Program-made: the position numbers and the translations under genes
Assembly (NCBI GenBank): GCA_001931905.2
Contig: MSJI02000953.1
Coordinates: forward strand, 28,787-92,786
DNA length: 64,000 nt
DNA from: Cladosporium sp. IMV 00045
Lineage: Eukaryota; Ascomycota; Dothideomycetes; Cladosporiales; Cladosporiaceae
Direction: 5' to 3'
The notes under the pieces: generated by a model
What the model saw: the letters and a program-made list of their open reading frames with translations, nothing else
The model's database searches: none
Told to the model about the DNA's origin: nothing
Part shown: in pieces, positions 33,565 to 46,234 of the stretch
Position numbering within the stretch: the stretch's first letter is position 1
Layout of the letters: every line of letters starts with the position of its first letter

Positions 33565-36500
33565 ATGGCACAGTATCAGGCCCAGCAAGGCCGCGACTAT
33601 GGCCGTCAGCCCAACCAAGCACCGGCCTCCTCTTCCGCGCAGCGCGATGCCGCCTTTTCCAACATCTTCGGTGGTCCCCCGCCGTCTGGGAGGAGCCAAA
33701 CGATGACGGGCATGCCACCACCGCATATACCACAAGAGCGAGCAAACACAATGTCCAGCGCCATGTCGGGTTACCAACCGCGAGCGCCGCCTGTGAGGCC
33801 TGGGCAGCAACAACATGGATTTCCCCCGCCCCACCCGATGGACGGAATGAACGGATCAGGGTATCCTGGCGGGCAGAATCAATCGACTCCACAAAGACGT
33901 CCAATGCCGCCGAGTCAGCACATGCCACAGCCCATTCGACCTGATCGTGTCCCTTACGGTCAACCGCAGCGAATGGATCCTCGTGGCCCTCCACCCGGCG
34001 CCGGATACCGCTCAATGAGTTCGCGACAATATTCTCAAGGAGCACCAGCATTGAATACCGACAGCTACAGAACCCAGTCGCTTGCTTCCAACCCTCGCCC
34101 GACTTACAACCCGCCCAACGGACCTAACTACAATCAAGCTCCTGCAAACGCTTTCCGCCAACAGCCATATGGGGGTAGTAGTCACCTGGCTCGAACGACC
34201 GCGCAAGGAAGAGTGGTGCCAGAACGCGCCGGAGACGAGCGGACCATGTCGATGTCCTCGGTCTCGCGAGACCATGAATTTTCGCAGACAATGAGCGGGA
34301 GGGTGATCCCTAATAGGAGGCGCGAATCAGGCGACACTGTGAACACAGACTCGACGCTCACGAATGGATATCATCCCGACCGAGTGCCAGGACCACCAAG
34401 ACATCAAAGCAATGGCAGTGGCGGCTCTAGGACCATGTCCATGGCTTCCACTGTTGCTTCGCCTGGCGAACACTTGTCAACGAGGCCATCTGCCAATGGG
34501 ACTCAACGGTCTAACAGCCAAATGACTCAAAGTAGTACAATGGTCGCACAGAAACGGCCATCACTGGTATACGGCGCGATGCTGTCGAATGTCGCACAAG
34601 CGTTCCGAGAACGAGTTGCTATCAGCGAAAGGGAAAAAGATGGCCTGGTATATCAGAATGCGTTTACGGGATATGAGGCTGTGGAGCTCATTGCATACAT
34701 CATCAGAACATCGGATCGTAACTTGGCGCTACTTCTGGGCAGATCACTGGATGCGCAGAAGTATTTCCATGAAGTTTCTTACGCCCACAGGTTACGAGAC
34801 TCTCCCAACGAGATCTACCAATTCAAAGAGACACTTACCGACGAGCCGCCAGAGGTGAACGGAGTGTTCACCTTACTCACCGAATGCTATTCGCCGACTT
34901 GCAACCGCGACAATCTGTGCTATTCTATCGCATGTCCACGACGACTCGAGCAGCAGCAAAGGCTCAATCTCAAACAGACTCCGGGCTTGAAGCGTGAGAC
35001 TTCCAGATCAAGTCTTCACGATGAGGCGGAGACCGAACAGAAGCTTTGGATCAACTCGGTGTCCCAGGAGGTCGCAGACAGTGTGTCGAAGCAGGAGAAG
35101 AATAGGCAGGAAGTTATCTCTGAGCTGATGTACACGGAACGTGATTTCGTCAAGGATCTGGAGTACCTGCGCGACTTTTGGATCAAGCCTCTCAGGATGC
35201 CCGAAATCTCGCCAATCCCCGAGCATAGGAGGGAGAAATTCATTCGCACTGTGTTTTCCAACTGCCAGGAGGTGCATAGCGTCAACTCACGTCTTGCCAG
35301 CGCATTGACCAGGAGACAACAGCAAGCACCTATCGTGCGCAACATTGGTGACGTGTTCCTGGAGTACGTGCAGCAATTCAGTCCTTTCATCAAGTATGGT
35401 GCAAATCAGCTCTTCGGCAAGTTCGAATTTGAGAGGGAAAAGAGCTCGAACCAGAACTTCCAGCGTTTTGTCGACGAAACCGAACGTCTGAAGGAATCTC
35501 GAAAGCTAGAGTTGAACGGTTACTTGACCAAGCCCACCACAAGATTGGCAAGATACCCTTTGCTGCTGGAGAATGTTCTCAAGGTGACCGCTGAAGACAA
35601 CCCCGACAAGCAAGATATTCCCAAAGCAGTTGAGCTTATCAAGAATGTTCTTGCTCGGGTCAATGAAGAGTCAGGGAAGGCCGAGAACCATTTCAACTTA
35701 ATGAGCTTGAACTCACAGTTGAAGTGGGGTCAGATTCCTCACATGGATTTGAAGTTGACGGAAGAGAGTAGGCAGTTGATCTTCAAGAGCAACCTCAAGA
35801 AAACCCCCACGTCGGAAACGGCGGACATCACGGCGTACCTCTTCGACCACGCGGTGCTGCTTGTTCGCTCCAAGACAGTGAACAAGCGCGAAGAAATGAA
35901 GGTCTACCGCAAACCCATACCTCTCGAGTTGCTGCAGATCAAGGAAATGGACTATGTGCTCCCCAAGATGGGCATCTCAAAGCGACCATCCTCGAGCATG
36001 ATCCCAGGCGTTGGGCGTGCTGCTCCTCGTGCCGCACCCAACGAGCAGGGCTACCCCATTACTTTCAAGGGTCTGGGCAAGGGCGGCTACGAGCTCACGT
36101 TGTACTGCACTACTCAGATACAGCGCGAGAAGTGGATGAAGCTTATCCTCGCACAGAAGGAGAAGCTCTCTGAAAGGCACAAGATCTTTACCATGAGCAA
36201 GTTGAACGAAGGCTTCTTCTCGTCGGTGAGAATCAACTGCTGCAGACCTATCGATGGTGGCCGCAAACTTGTCATCGGTACAGACTACGGTGTCTATGTC
36301 TCAGATCGCAGACCCAAGGATGCATCGCAGAAGCCCAAGAAGGTTCTCGAGTGCAGACTCGTGACGCAGATCGAAGTGCTGGAACAGCACCAGATTCTCA
36401 TCATTCTGACCGACAAGGTTGTCTACTCCTACTCCCTGGACGCTCTAGACGCCGACGAGTCCATCTCCAGCCCTTCAAAGAAGGGTCGCAAGATCTGCCA

Positions 36501-37274
36501 CGCCAACTACATCAACGCTGGAATGTGCAACGGCCAGACGCTCGTATGCTGCGTCAAGTCCAGCTCGCTCAGCTCTACAGTCAAAGTCTACCAACCAATG
36601 GACTCGATGACGAAAGGCAAAAAGAAGTCCGGGTTGGCCAAGATCCTTGCATCTGGTCAAGAAGTCTTGAAGCCGCACAAGGAATTCTACATCCCCATGG
36701 AGAGCAACAGCATCCACTTCCTCCGCTCCAAGCTCTGCGTCGGCGGCGCCAAGGGCTTCGAGATCGTATCATTGGAGACTCTCGAAACGCAATCCCTGCT
36801 CGACCAGGCCGACACATCGCTCGACTTCGTCGCCCGCCGCGAGGGCGGCGTCAAGCCCATCTACATCGAGCGCAACACGTCTGAGTTCCTACTGTGCTAC
36901 ACGGACTTCAGTTTCTACGTCAACAAGAACGGCTGGCGCGCGCGCGGCGACTGGAAGATTCTGTGGGAGGGCGCGCCGAACGCCTTCGCCACGTGGGGCG
37001 AGAAGTACATTCTGGCCTTCGAGCCCGAGTTCATCGAGATCCGGCAGAGCGACACGGGTGGCTTGGTGTGCATTCAGACGCACAAGAACATCCGATTCTT
37101 GCATTCGAGTTCGAGAGAGGTAAGTTTTTCTACCGTAACTTTTTGACACTATCTCGACATTGTGCTAACCCGCATCTCTCACAGATCATATTCGCGTACG
37201 AAGACGAGCTGGGCGAGGATGTCATTGCCTCGCTCGACTTCTGGGGCAGACCTCAGAGTCCTCAGACCCGGTAG
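33565..37274 (+). CDS. ROM2: Rho1 guanine nucleotide exchange factor
   Basis: Exon 1 33565-37119 and exon 2 37185-37274, 1214 residues. Residues 1-330 are disordered and rich in P, Q, S and M, with SQTMSG-type phosphosite motifs. A DEP domain follows at about 335-420 (RDSPNEIYQFKE end). The DH (RhoGEF) domain is at about 516-705 (VISELMYTERDFVKDLEYLRDF ... LNGYLTKPTTRLARYPLLLE is its core), a PH domain at about 730-880, and a citron-homology (CNH) domain at 895-1205 ending IASLDFWGRP. This order is that of yeast Rom1/Rom2, which activate Rho1 at the plasma membrane in the cell wall integrity pathway. The 3.6-kb frame is intact. The start was chosen as the first ATG of the long frame; a longer N-terminus through an upstream exon is possible. 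Confidence 0.95.
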
Positions 37275-40200
37275 TTGAAGGGAAAGGAGGCTCCGCGCGT
37301 TACTTCTACTTAACCCTTCCTTGTCCCTTCTCCTGATACTCAGAAAACATTTCGGAACGAGCCACTGCAGCGATCTCGCAAGACGCGCAAAAGAGGCGAG
37401 GATGACGGGAGGACAACAAAAAATTCCGGGTCATTGTTCGATCGATCTTCTTGTCTGTGTGGCTGTATGAATATAAAATGAAATTCACAAACATTACCTT
37501 CTCATTTCGTTTGCTTCTTCAATCTCTCCCTTCTCACTCGCGCTCTGCAACAAGTCCCTGTGTTTCCTTCTCTTACAACTGTCCCCCATCCATATTTCAT
37601 CCAGTCCGCCCAGTGATACCGTACCACCACTCACCCAACACAACAATGCTCGTTGTCATTCACGCGCATGTAACACCGAACCCCTCCAACCCAAACCCCA
37701 AGAAAAACCGGCAATGCAAGCAAGTATTCCTTGCATCTGTCTCCCCTCCCTCCCCGCTCGCAGAAGCAGGGTCAATCCCAGTCTTGTCTACATGTACAAT
37801 TCCAATCGTGCCACCGTCACACGACTACGGCACGGCAGCGACTTTGAAGCTTTGAACCCTTCCCATGTTCGTTGGGGGGGTTGATTATGCACGCAAGAAG
37901 ACTACTAGAGCTACATTACCGAGAGGGTGGTTCGAGGCGTGGATGTACATGTAGTGAAGTATCAGAGGCGAGCGGGCGGGGGGACGAGGGGAGGAGAGGG
38001 GGTTTCGAGCAAGCTTCAAAGAGGGTCGAAGTTTGGGGAAGTCTGGATGGGTGACTCTGCAAAACGAAGGTGTTCTGGCAGGCATGAGAGAAGCTCAGCA
38101 GAGTTCCTCAGGTCAGGTGAACGTGGGCAAAGGGACTGGACGAGAAGCGTTTGCGATGCGAGCGAGTGGTGGTGGTGGGGCATGAGGTTTCTAGATTTCT
38201 AGATTTCTCGGTTTCTGAGTCCCTGGGATTCCTAGACGAGGAGCTTGATCAGGCGATGTTTCACAACACATGTAGCTTGTTGGAGGTAGACGAGTAGAGC
38301 GCACGAAGAAAAAGGTCCATCTAAATCGCAAACAGTAGTAACCTCCCTAGTGACTGATGACAGGCGCGCGCCAGTTTTGATGGACAGCAGCATCCTCGTG
38401 GCCTTTTGGCAAGGGTTGTGGGGGAAGGAGGAGAAATTTGGAGATGTCTGTATCAAAGGGCTGAAACTTGGGATTGATGGGCGACGCGTGGATTTTTGTG
38501 GGTATTTCCCTTGAGTAGAAGGAGGAGGTCGCTCCGGGATAGCCGTTTGTTTGTGATTGATTGTTGCGAATGCGTCTGGTTGATTGGTTTATGGATGGGG
38601 ACTTTTAGGTTCTGTTTTATGGGTTGATTTTGAGGGAGGTGTGCTGGTCATCAGGGAGTTTTTCACTGCCTGCGAACTGCTGTGCTTTCGGCGTTGCTTC
38701 TGCCTTGCTTGGTATATGTGAGAACAAGTCGCCCTTGCACCGAACTGCATGGATGCGTGCATGCATGATGCTGTGACTTTGATACAAACAAACCAAATGC
38801 CGAGGCGCGAGTCCGGTCTGACCTTTAGAACCTGTTCATGACTCTCGCCGGGCTTGCCGGGTATCGTGAGAGAGGGGCTCCTAACTACGGATACGAAGAG
38901 ATAAGGCGGACACGACGGAGAGCTTGCTACTTGCAGATAGCGCATGCATGTAAACGAGCAAGCAAGAAAGCAAGCAAGCAGTGCCGTTGTTTGCCTTACT
39001 TGCCTGTGACTGCTCGGTTGGCTTATGGCCCGCGCAGCAACATCGGTAGCGCAGGGCTGATGATCTTCAGGTCGACGAATTGGCATCGAGACAAGCCGTT
39101 CTTCGTCAGGAGATTTGTCTCACGTCGCGTGCGAGCAGAGCCAGCAGCCGTAGCAGTGAGTATACGTACCCATGTCTCACGAAGGAGCAGTGTCGCTATG
39201 TCGCTGGGTTCCCGACGCTAGCTCTGCCTGTCGATCCGGTAGAGCTGGACTCGCTCTCCGAAGCACAGTATTATTGCACGCGTGCCAGGAGGAGACGGTT
39301 GTTTGGAGGAGACTTGCTTGACCGTAGCCGACCATGCTTGAGTGCTAGCGTGCATGGTCTATACGGTATGCACATGCCCTGCTGCAGTTCGCAACGGGCA
39401 CATCTGGGATGATGACGATGGTGATGGCGTGCGCGAATGGGAGAATGTGCTGGGGTGAGAGAGGCTTCCATGGCTTGTTGTGGGTTGGTCGGGGACGGCA
39501 TGAACGCTACGGTCAAATGCTGACGAAAGGGCGAGAGGCTAGCCGGCTGGGCTGACATGATGGCCTTTGTTGGCTTTGGTGAGGTGGGAGAGTTGGAGGT
39601 TAATAATAAATCCTCACTCGTCCGTTGAGGAGCGCGTTGCTAGCTGCTTGTGCCCATGGACGATGCCGTGGGCCTAGCTCGTCATCAGCCCGCCCTGCCG
39701 CGTAACGTGCAAATAATGGAAAAGTGAAGGAGTAGGGCTGCTATACTGCTCTCGTCTATCTCTTCTTGGAGGACTCGTCGTACACGCTTCCTATCACCAC
39801 CAATATCTTTCTACCGCACCACCTTTTACTTCTCTCCTCCACCTCCACCTCCACCTCTTTCCGCCCTGCTGCTTCCGAGTAGTACATCATTCCTCCCCTC
39901 CTCCGCCTCTCTCATACCCTTTACCCGACTCTCGCGCCGGATAGACCACGCAATTCTTTTGCCGGACCTTTCGCTTGCTATACACAAACTCCCGTATCAC
40001 TCGGCCAGCCGCCTTCCCAATCGAGCTGATAGCGCATACTTTCCAGCTGCATCGATCGCCAAATGTACGTTTGCTCCACTTCCCACTCTATCACGCCTCG
40101 AGACCTATTTGCTTGCGCAATTGCCGCCCTCGCTTCAAGTTTTACCTGGATATATCATCCTCCTCTCTCCCCAGTAGCTGCATTCACTACCTCTTGCACT

Positions 40201-40402
40201 TCGTCCTCTCCTCCGCCAATCATGATCTGATCATCTTCTCTCGACACAGTCTACAGATGCACTAGCTCCGGGCCACGCAATACAGTCGAAACCCTCCCTC
40301 CTCGCCTACATGCTACCTCTCGTCCTCCTCATATAATCCAGCGCCTCTACGACCGTTCCTATTACCTCCTCCGGGCCTTGACCACTTTTCCACAGAGCTA
40401 CA
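37275..40402. other. Large intergenic region, 3.1 kb, before OCH1
   Basis: No gene I can support. From about 39760 onward it is pyrimidine-rich with CCTCCA-type repeats, consistent with a long OCH1 leader. Short direct repeats occur near 38190-38215 (TTTCTAGA) and an AAGC-rich patch near 38955-38985. Confidence 0.55.
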
Positions 40403-41620
40403 ATGCTCACCTTCAAGCGCGCTCTGGTAGTAGCGCTTGCCGTCTTGACCTTTTTCATCCTCTTCAAGAACACACATTCTCCGTCACCGTCACCACTAGT
40501 ATCACAGAACTCGCCTAAGCCAACAGGCAGCTACTCCGATAATAAGAAAATCCAAGTCGCTCCGCCTGAATCCTCCGCCGAGGAGGCTAAGCCGGTTGCC
40601 TCCGCCAAACCATGGAACAATGATAATGGAGGACGTGCTCTTGTAAGAAAGCCTAGGCCTCAGGTGCCGCTCGGGCAGCTCAACGCGCAGCCATTGAGGA
40701 AGCAATTGGGATACATCTTTCCTTACGACGTGGAGAGCAAATTTCCGGCGTACATTTGGCAAACCTGGAAGTACACGCCAGCAGAGGGCAAATTCGGGGA
40801 GGAGTTCCGTCCTGCTGAGGCCTCATGGTCTGAATTGCATCCTACCTTCGTACACGAAGTCATCACCGACTCTGTCGCCTCGCATTTGATCCGCCACTTT
40901 TACGCCAGCATCCCGGAAGTTCAGGAGGCCTACGAAGCTTTGCCGCAACCTGTGCTGAAGGCCGACTTTTTCCGCTATCTGATCCTCCTCGCTCGTGGTG
41001 GCATTTACAGCGATATCGACACCACTGCTCTCAAGTCTGCTGTTGAATGGGTCCCCTCTGAGGTCCCGCGTAGCTCTTACGGTCTTGTCGTTGGAATCGA
41101 AGCCGACCCTGACCGCCCTGATTGGCACGACTGGTACTCTCGCCGAATCCAGTTCTGCCAATGGACCATCCAAGCGAAGCCAGGTCATCCGGTCCTTCTC
41201 GATGTTGTTGCCTCGATCACTGAGGAAACCCTCCGCCGCAAAGCTATCGGTCAATTGGATAAGAGCCACATGAAGAGCGTTGTAGAATACACCGGTCCAG
41301 CTTTGTGGACGGATTCTGTGTTCAAGTTTTTCAACGACCCTGAGTACTTTGATATGACTACCAGCAAGGGCAACATCACTTGGGAACAATTCACGGGTAT
41401 CAAGCAAGCAAAGAAGGTTGGCGATGTAGTCGTCTTGCCTATCACTTCTTTCTCTCCTGGTGTCGGTCAAATGGGTGCTGGAGAAGACGATGACCCTATG
41501 GCTTTTGTCAAGCACAACTTTGAAGGTAAGTTTGCCATCACTGATCATATCACCAAGCCCCGCTAACTATTTTGTAAAGGATCATGGAAGCCCGAGAAGG
41601 AACGCCACATCGGAAGCTAA
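40403..41620 (+). CDS. OCH1: Alpha-1,6-mannosyltransferase, OCH1 family
   Basis: Exons 40403-41525 and 41580-41620, 387 residues. It is a type II Golgi protein: short cytosolic MLTFKR, one TM segment (about 7-22), a Ser/Pro-rich stem to about 100, then the glycosyltransferase domain of the DXD-sugar-binding family. The DXD motif is in GGIYSDIDT at about residue 203, preceded by LKADFFRYLILLARGG. IWQTWKYTP and GHPVLLDVV also match the family. Och1 adds the first alpha-1,6 mannose that initiates outer-chain N-glycans. The last short exon encodes GSWKPEKERHIGS. The paralogue HOC1 is the main alternative assignment. Confidence 0.9.
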
Positions 41621-42796
41621 ACTTGAGCTCCCAAGTACCTATCTACCACTCGAACCTTTGTACGATTCCACGGCATTTCTACTCCAGAGAAACGCCACCA
41701 TCCCCATGGAGTGTGCTTACGCACCCTGCGCTCCGATCGAGAGGCGTATGCCACGTTCAACCCAGCCAACTCCCAACATTGCGCAAGTCAGAAAGAAAGA
41801 ACAGCGCACCACAACAAACCGCTCTCACACTCGAACGCACGAACACGCTGGCTCAAGTGCTGACCTGCTCCGTTCACCGCGCCATCACGTTTCCACTCAT
41901 CATCATCACCATCACCATCACATACAACCGCAGTCGACGACTTCTTGTTTGCAATCCCAAACCCCCAAAGAAAACGACTGCCGCGGATCAAATTTTTCGA
42001 ATCAGCGAAGCTTTCTGCGTTTCTGCTCTTGTGCGTGTAACTTTTTTTTTGGGTCGGGAATTAGCAAGGGGCTCTCGGCGTTTTTGTTCTTGCTTCATCT
42101 TGTACGATTTTGTTGGGTTTCACTGAGTTTCTTTGTTTTATATCTGTGGTTTTGGGCAAGAAAAGAGGAAGGAAGATTTCGAGGACGGGATGAGACCAAC
42201 ACATGGAGGAAGAAAAAGGAGAAGCCATCTGGAAGAAGAAGGAAACAAAAGGCGTCTATGCGAAGGGCTCAAGCCTAGGGTGAAGGATGGTCTGGATGGA
42301 TGGATGGGATAGATGTATTTCCTTTCTTCCCGTCTTGGGGGCTTTCTGCGGTGGATCTCGACCTTTCTTGTCGGTTTCGCTTTGTTCTCTTGCTTCCTCG
42401 GCGTTCGAAGAATGGGGATGTCAAGAGAGCAAGACAGGGTCGGGGGCACGGGATTTGGGGTTGCACGGAAAGGAAATGGGGTATACATGTATAGACAGAA
42501 GAAAGAATTCGCAATTTGATCATCATCGTTTAATTTCTCTCTTGGGCAATACTTTTGCTCTTCTGGTGCGGGTGTAGTTTGCTGGGATGTGGTGACGGAG
42601 CCTGGTACTTGCTTGCCAGTTTATGGCTGGCCAAGTTGGAGCTCGGACGCCCTAGGCTAGGGTGCGGGTCTTGAGCGCGCGCTTACAACGAATCTCTTGC
42701 CTTCTTCCAGATGTTACTACAGTCCATCAATCTTGCCAGGTTGGTATTTATGTTGTAGTATGTGCCTGTTCGAGGCACCATTTCATTTGAGCAACA
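41621..42796. other. OCH1 3' region and spacer
   Basis: An open frame overlaps from 41460 to 42278 but is an out-of-phase shadow into the 3' UTR. A CATCATCACC run lies near 41898-41922 and a T-run near 42043. No gene supported. Confidence 0.55.
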
Positions 42797-43684
42797 ATGC
42801 GTGCCAAGGAGTTGTTTTCGACAGCTGATTTCGCCGCCGCAAACGAAGGCACCGAAAGTCTCACGATAAACAACACGTTCTTTCGACGATGGCTCTCTAT
42901 ACTGGCCTTGAAGACGCTTGGAAAGCTACACAAGTCTGAAGGCTTATGCACTCCGATCTCGAAGCACGCAATCATCAAGAAAGGGTATCGCCTCCATCTG
43001 ACCGAATCGGCGACCATGAAGTTCGTCGCCGAGAACACGTCCATTCCCGTTCCCAAATTCCACTGCGCTTTCGTCCACAAGGGGCACGCCTACATCCTAA
43101 TGGAAAGAATTCATGGCGACGCAGTCCCGGATGCGTGGAGGAGTCTGCCTGAATCTGGTCGTCAGAAGGTTTTCGCTCAACTGCGAACCATGATCCGGGA
43201 ATTGAGAGTGCTCAAGCCGCCCGATGGCATAGGGGTGGAGAGTTGCGTAGGTGGGAGTCTTCACAACTCGCGACTCAACCGGTGCAATCCGCGGTTTGGG
43301 CCCTTCAAGACCATGCAGGACTTTCATGTCTGGCTTAGAGAAGCATTTGAACCGTCGGAGGTCAAGCCTCACCGCACTTGCAGTGACTCTGAATGGGCGG
43401 ATCTCGAGAAGATGGTGGAAATGCAAAATGGACCATGGCCGCCTCCGGGTTTCACGCACGTCGACCTGAATCCTTTCAACGTCCTTATTTGCGGCGAGAA
43501 AGTTGTCGGTATTATTGATTGGGAGTTCGCTGGATTGTTGCCGTACTATTCGGAGTACACGTCGGCGTGGCATGGCAATGTCACGAAGACTGACTGGCGG
43601 GATTCACTGCATCGATTCTTGGATCCACCTTCTGATGTTTTCGAGATGGAGAATACACGAAATTTGTGGTGGGGAGAATTTTGA
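42797..43684 (+). CDS. Aminoglycoside-phosphotransferase (APH) family kinase-like protein
   Basis: A single-exon, 295-residue protein. The N-lobe has HAIIKKGYRLHLTESATMKFV, with invariant Glu and an aliphatic hinge (AYILMERIHGD). The catalytic loop is THVDLNPFNVLI (H-x-D-x4-N) at about 222 and the metal-binding motif is GIIDWEFAG at about 239. This is the fungal APH branch, usually annotated as phosphotransferase enzyme family; substrates are small molecules or unknown. Such genes are numerous in ascomycetes and are not evidence of antibiotic resistance. It has no tight neighbour; a 2.5-kb gene-poor stretch follows. Confidence 0.88.
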   Translation: MRAKELFSTADFAAANEGTESLTINNTFFRRWLSILALKTLGKLHKSEGLCTPISKHAIIKKGYRLHLTESATMKFVAENTSIPVPKFHCAFVHKGHAYILMERIHGDAVPDAWRSLPESGRQKVFAQLRTMIRELRVLKPPDGIGVESCVGGSLHNSRLNRCNPRFGPFKTMQDFHVWLREAFEPSEVKPHRTCSDSEWADLEKMVEMQNGPWPPPGFTHVDLNPFNVLICGEKVVGIIDWEFAGLLPYYSEYTSAWHGNVTKTDWRDSLHRFLDPPSDVFEMENTRNLWWGEF

Positions 43685-46234
43685 CTGACGTCGTTCAAAC
43701 TGCCCATCTGGCTGATATTGGCGACGTGGAACTTGACCTGTGGATTGGTCTGATCAAGCGTTTCTCATGACATATGTGTCGTCCAAACGAACTGCTTTCA
43801 TCCCCATCAGTAAGTTAATAAAGGGTCCATGACCGGAGAGGAGCCCGGAGATCAACGGAAGCTAGACTGGAAGTGCGTTTAGACTTATCAGGCAAAGAGC
43901 CTTCATCATTCCGCTAACGTCACATGGATCTGAGGACTCGGCTCCGTAGTACCTCTGCATCAATGTGCCAACCTCTCCGAGTCCAGAACGCTCGGGGTTC
44001 GCTCCGCATGTGATCCTGTCCCACCGCGTAGTCGATGGCGTCGAATGCTGACATGCAGGATTTAATATTCAACTGCTTGGACTGTTTCGATGCGGATCCG
44101 TACGAAATCATCTATATACTCCGCTTTGAATATCTATATGGACAGTGTGAAGTTCTATGAGAACCTCCGAAGCTTGTAACTTTTTTAGTGCCGCGTTAGG
44201 ACCTGGCTCCTGATTATGGGAGGATGTGGACCAAGGAGATGCGCGCATTTCGCAGACTCGCAGACTACCTCCTAGTCGATGGACTCGCTCGTCAATGATG
44301 AGTAAGAATGAACAATAATAGTCAAGTTGAGGGAACGCACGTCGCTTAACCGCATACGGACGCACAAAGCACTGACTTTGATTGGCTTCTACATGCCTGT
44401 TCGGATGGTCGCTTCAAGGACATTCGGAGCAAGAATGGGACTTCTGACGGAGCCGGATCAACGCTCCGGCGGGATTCAGATCTTTTCGACGTTTTATTTC
44501 CGTGACATCAATGCAACTTCCATCGGAGACGGGACATTGCTCCGGAGGCATGCGAATTTTCTCAATGTTCTGAGCATGGAGGCAATTTCCAATCCCTCGA
44601 CGTCGAACGAACACTCGACGCGAGCGTGGCGCTCACAGCAAATCCACAAGGAGTCTGCCTCTATCTGACAGCAATCGACTGGAGGACCTTCTATTTTGGC
44701 AGCATATTCTGCATCTTCGGCAATTCGATGCGCTCTAATATACTTGGTGGATAGAGCAACGCGCCCACAGCGAATCAATTTCCCATCACCGATGCCCGAA
44801 ACCGATGGAACCGATGGACCGGAGCCACGGCCGCTCGTCATTTCGAGCAGGTAGACCGTCAAATATGGTACCGATCCGGACTACATTCAGACGGCCGGTG
44901 CCTATCGGTTCTTAGGGCATGTATTTCGCGCGCTCGAACAATCCCATGTATAAGCGCCGCTAAGAGAGAGGTGCACCTTATACCGACAACCTGTACAACG
45001 ACCTGCGCTCTATCAGCAGATAGGTATGACCGGAAGTGTATCCGCTGCAGCTCGGCCATGCAGGTATCGGAAGGTTAGACAAGGTACTGTGGCGGCCTCC
45101 TACGAACTAAGGTATGCACGCTATTCCGCAACCCGCCAGGATGGAACAAACGGCGGAGTTGGTGCAGATGATAACGGCTGCCCTAGTGCGCACGAGAAAT
45201 CATTGGTGTGACGGTACGGGTTACTATTGGATGGCAGACGTTCGCGGCTGGCGGGCTTCTGGAAGGCTACGCGGGTTAGAGGACGGTTACATGGCTAACA
45301 GGGCGCGACAGGAGTGGCGACACACACGGCAGGGGGTTCGCGCCGGCATTTGTGCCAATAGGCCACCATTTTCAGAAACTTGCATGGTTCGAAGTCAGAA
45401 GAACAAAAGCCATCAAGCTCACAACTCTCCAGACGCTGTCTATCCTTGATCATTTCGACAACTTCAGCCGCTTAGGCACTTCGCTTCCCGAGGAGGAACC
45501 AAATGGTCTCAGCGCTGGGATTCAATTACATTCCTTAGTCTCTTGGGCGTTTCCTTTCCTAGTCGGTGGCAGACCTTCAGCCGTGACGGAGATCTCATGT
45601 CACGCGTCGTTACAAGCCGTGGTGCCGCCTGGGGCCAAAGAGGGAGACTCGGTTAAGCGGCCTACCGCTTGATCAGACCTATAAAGTTGCGAGAGTTGTC
45701 GGAGCACAACACTTGGACCGCTGGGCAGTAGTAACTAATGCCGTTGCGATGTGAGTGCTTGCCACTGGGGTAAAAGGTATTGCGTCCTCGGTGGGGATGG
45801 CCGGCACCGCGTCGCAAATAGCATCCAGTTGAGATGGCCGGAGCCGTGTAAGGATGGAGTCCTGATGTCGCAATTGCATCAACCCTACAAGTCGGCACAT
45901 ATCCTTTCGCAAATGGGCATCGAGATCTCAGATCTCGCTCTTGGGTCCGAATGCTGTCTGAGGGGAGGGGTTCTCCCTCTCTCTCACGCCACAAAACGAA
46001 TTATTATATCCTAGCAAGCCCGCAAAAGCACTTTGATCCACCGTCCCAATCGCAACACAGAGTTCGCTTTCCAGTCGTATGGCGCTCGATTGGCCACCCA
46101 AATCATTCAAACAAAGTGCCCATTTTCCGCTGCCACTGTCTCCCACCAACTCTAGATTGACCGCACGGAAACTATTTTACCAGCTTTGCTTTCGCCCAAC
46201 GCCCAATAAATTTCCCTTCGAGTGCGTCGCTGTC
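43685..46234. other. Gene-poor stretch, 2.5 kb
   Basis: Many short frames on both strands (60-122 codons), none with family motifs or splice-linked continuation. I see no terminal inverted repeats, no transposase or reverse-transcriptase motif and no RNA gene. Confidence 0.5.

Noticed and set aside
40823..41548. 241-codon frame opposite OCH1
   Set aside because: Antisense shadow of a well-supported gene.
41898..41922. CATCATCACC run that would encode a His-rich stretch
   Set aside because: It lies in the OCH1 3' UTR and is a simple repeat, not a coding His tract.
41460..42278. 272-codon frame running past the OCH1 stop
   Set aside because: It overlaps the OCH1 exon in another frame and continues through low-complexity 3' sequence; the splice-joined OCH1 end is better supported.
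42797..43684. Antibiotic-resistance gene
   Set aside because: Although it has the APH fold, it belongs to the large fungal APH-like family with unrelated or unknown substrates.
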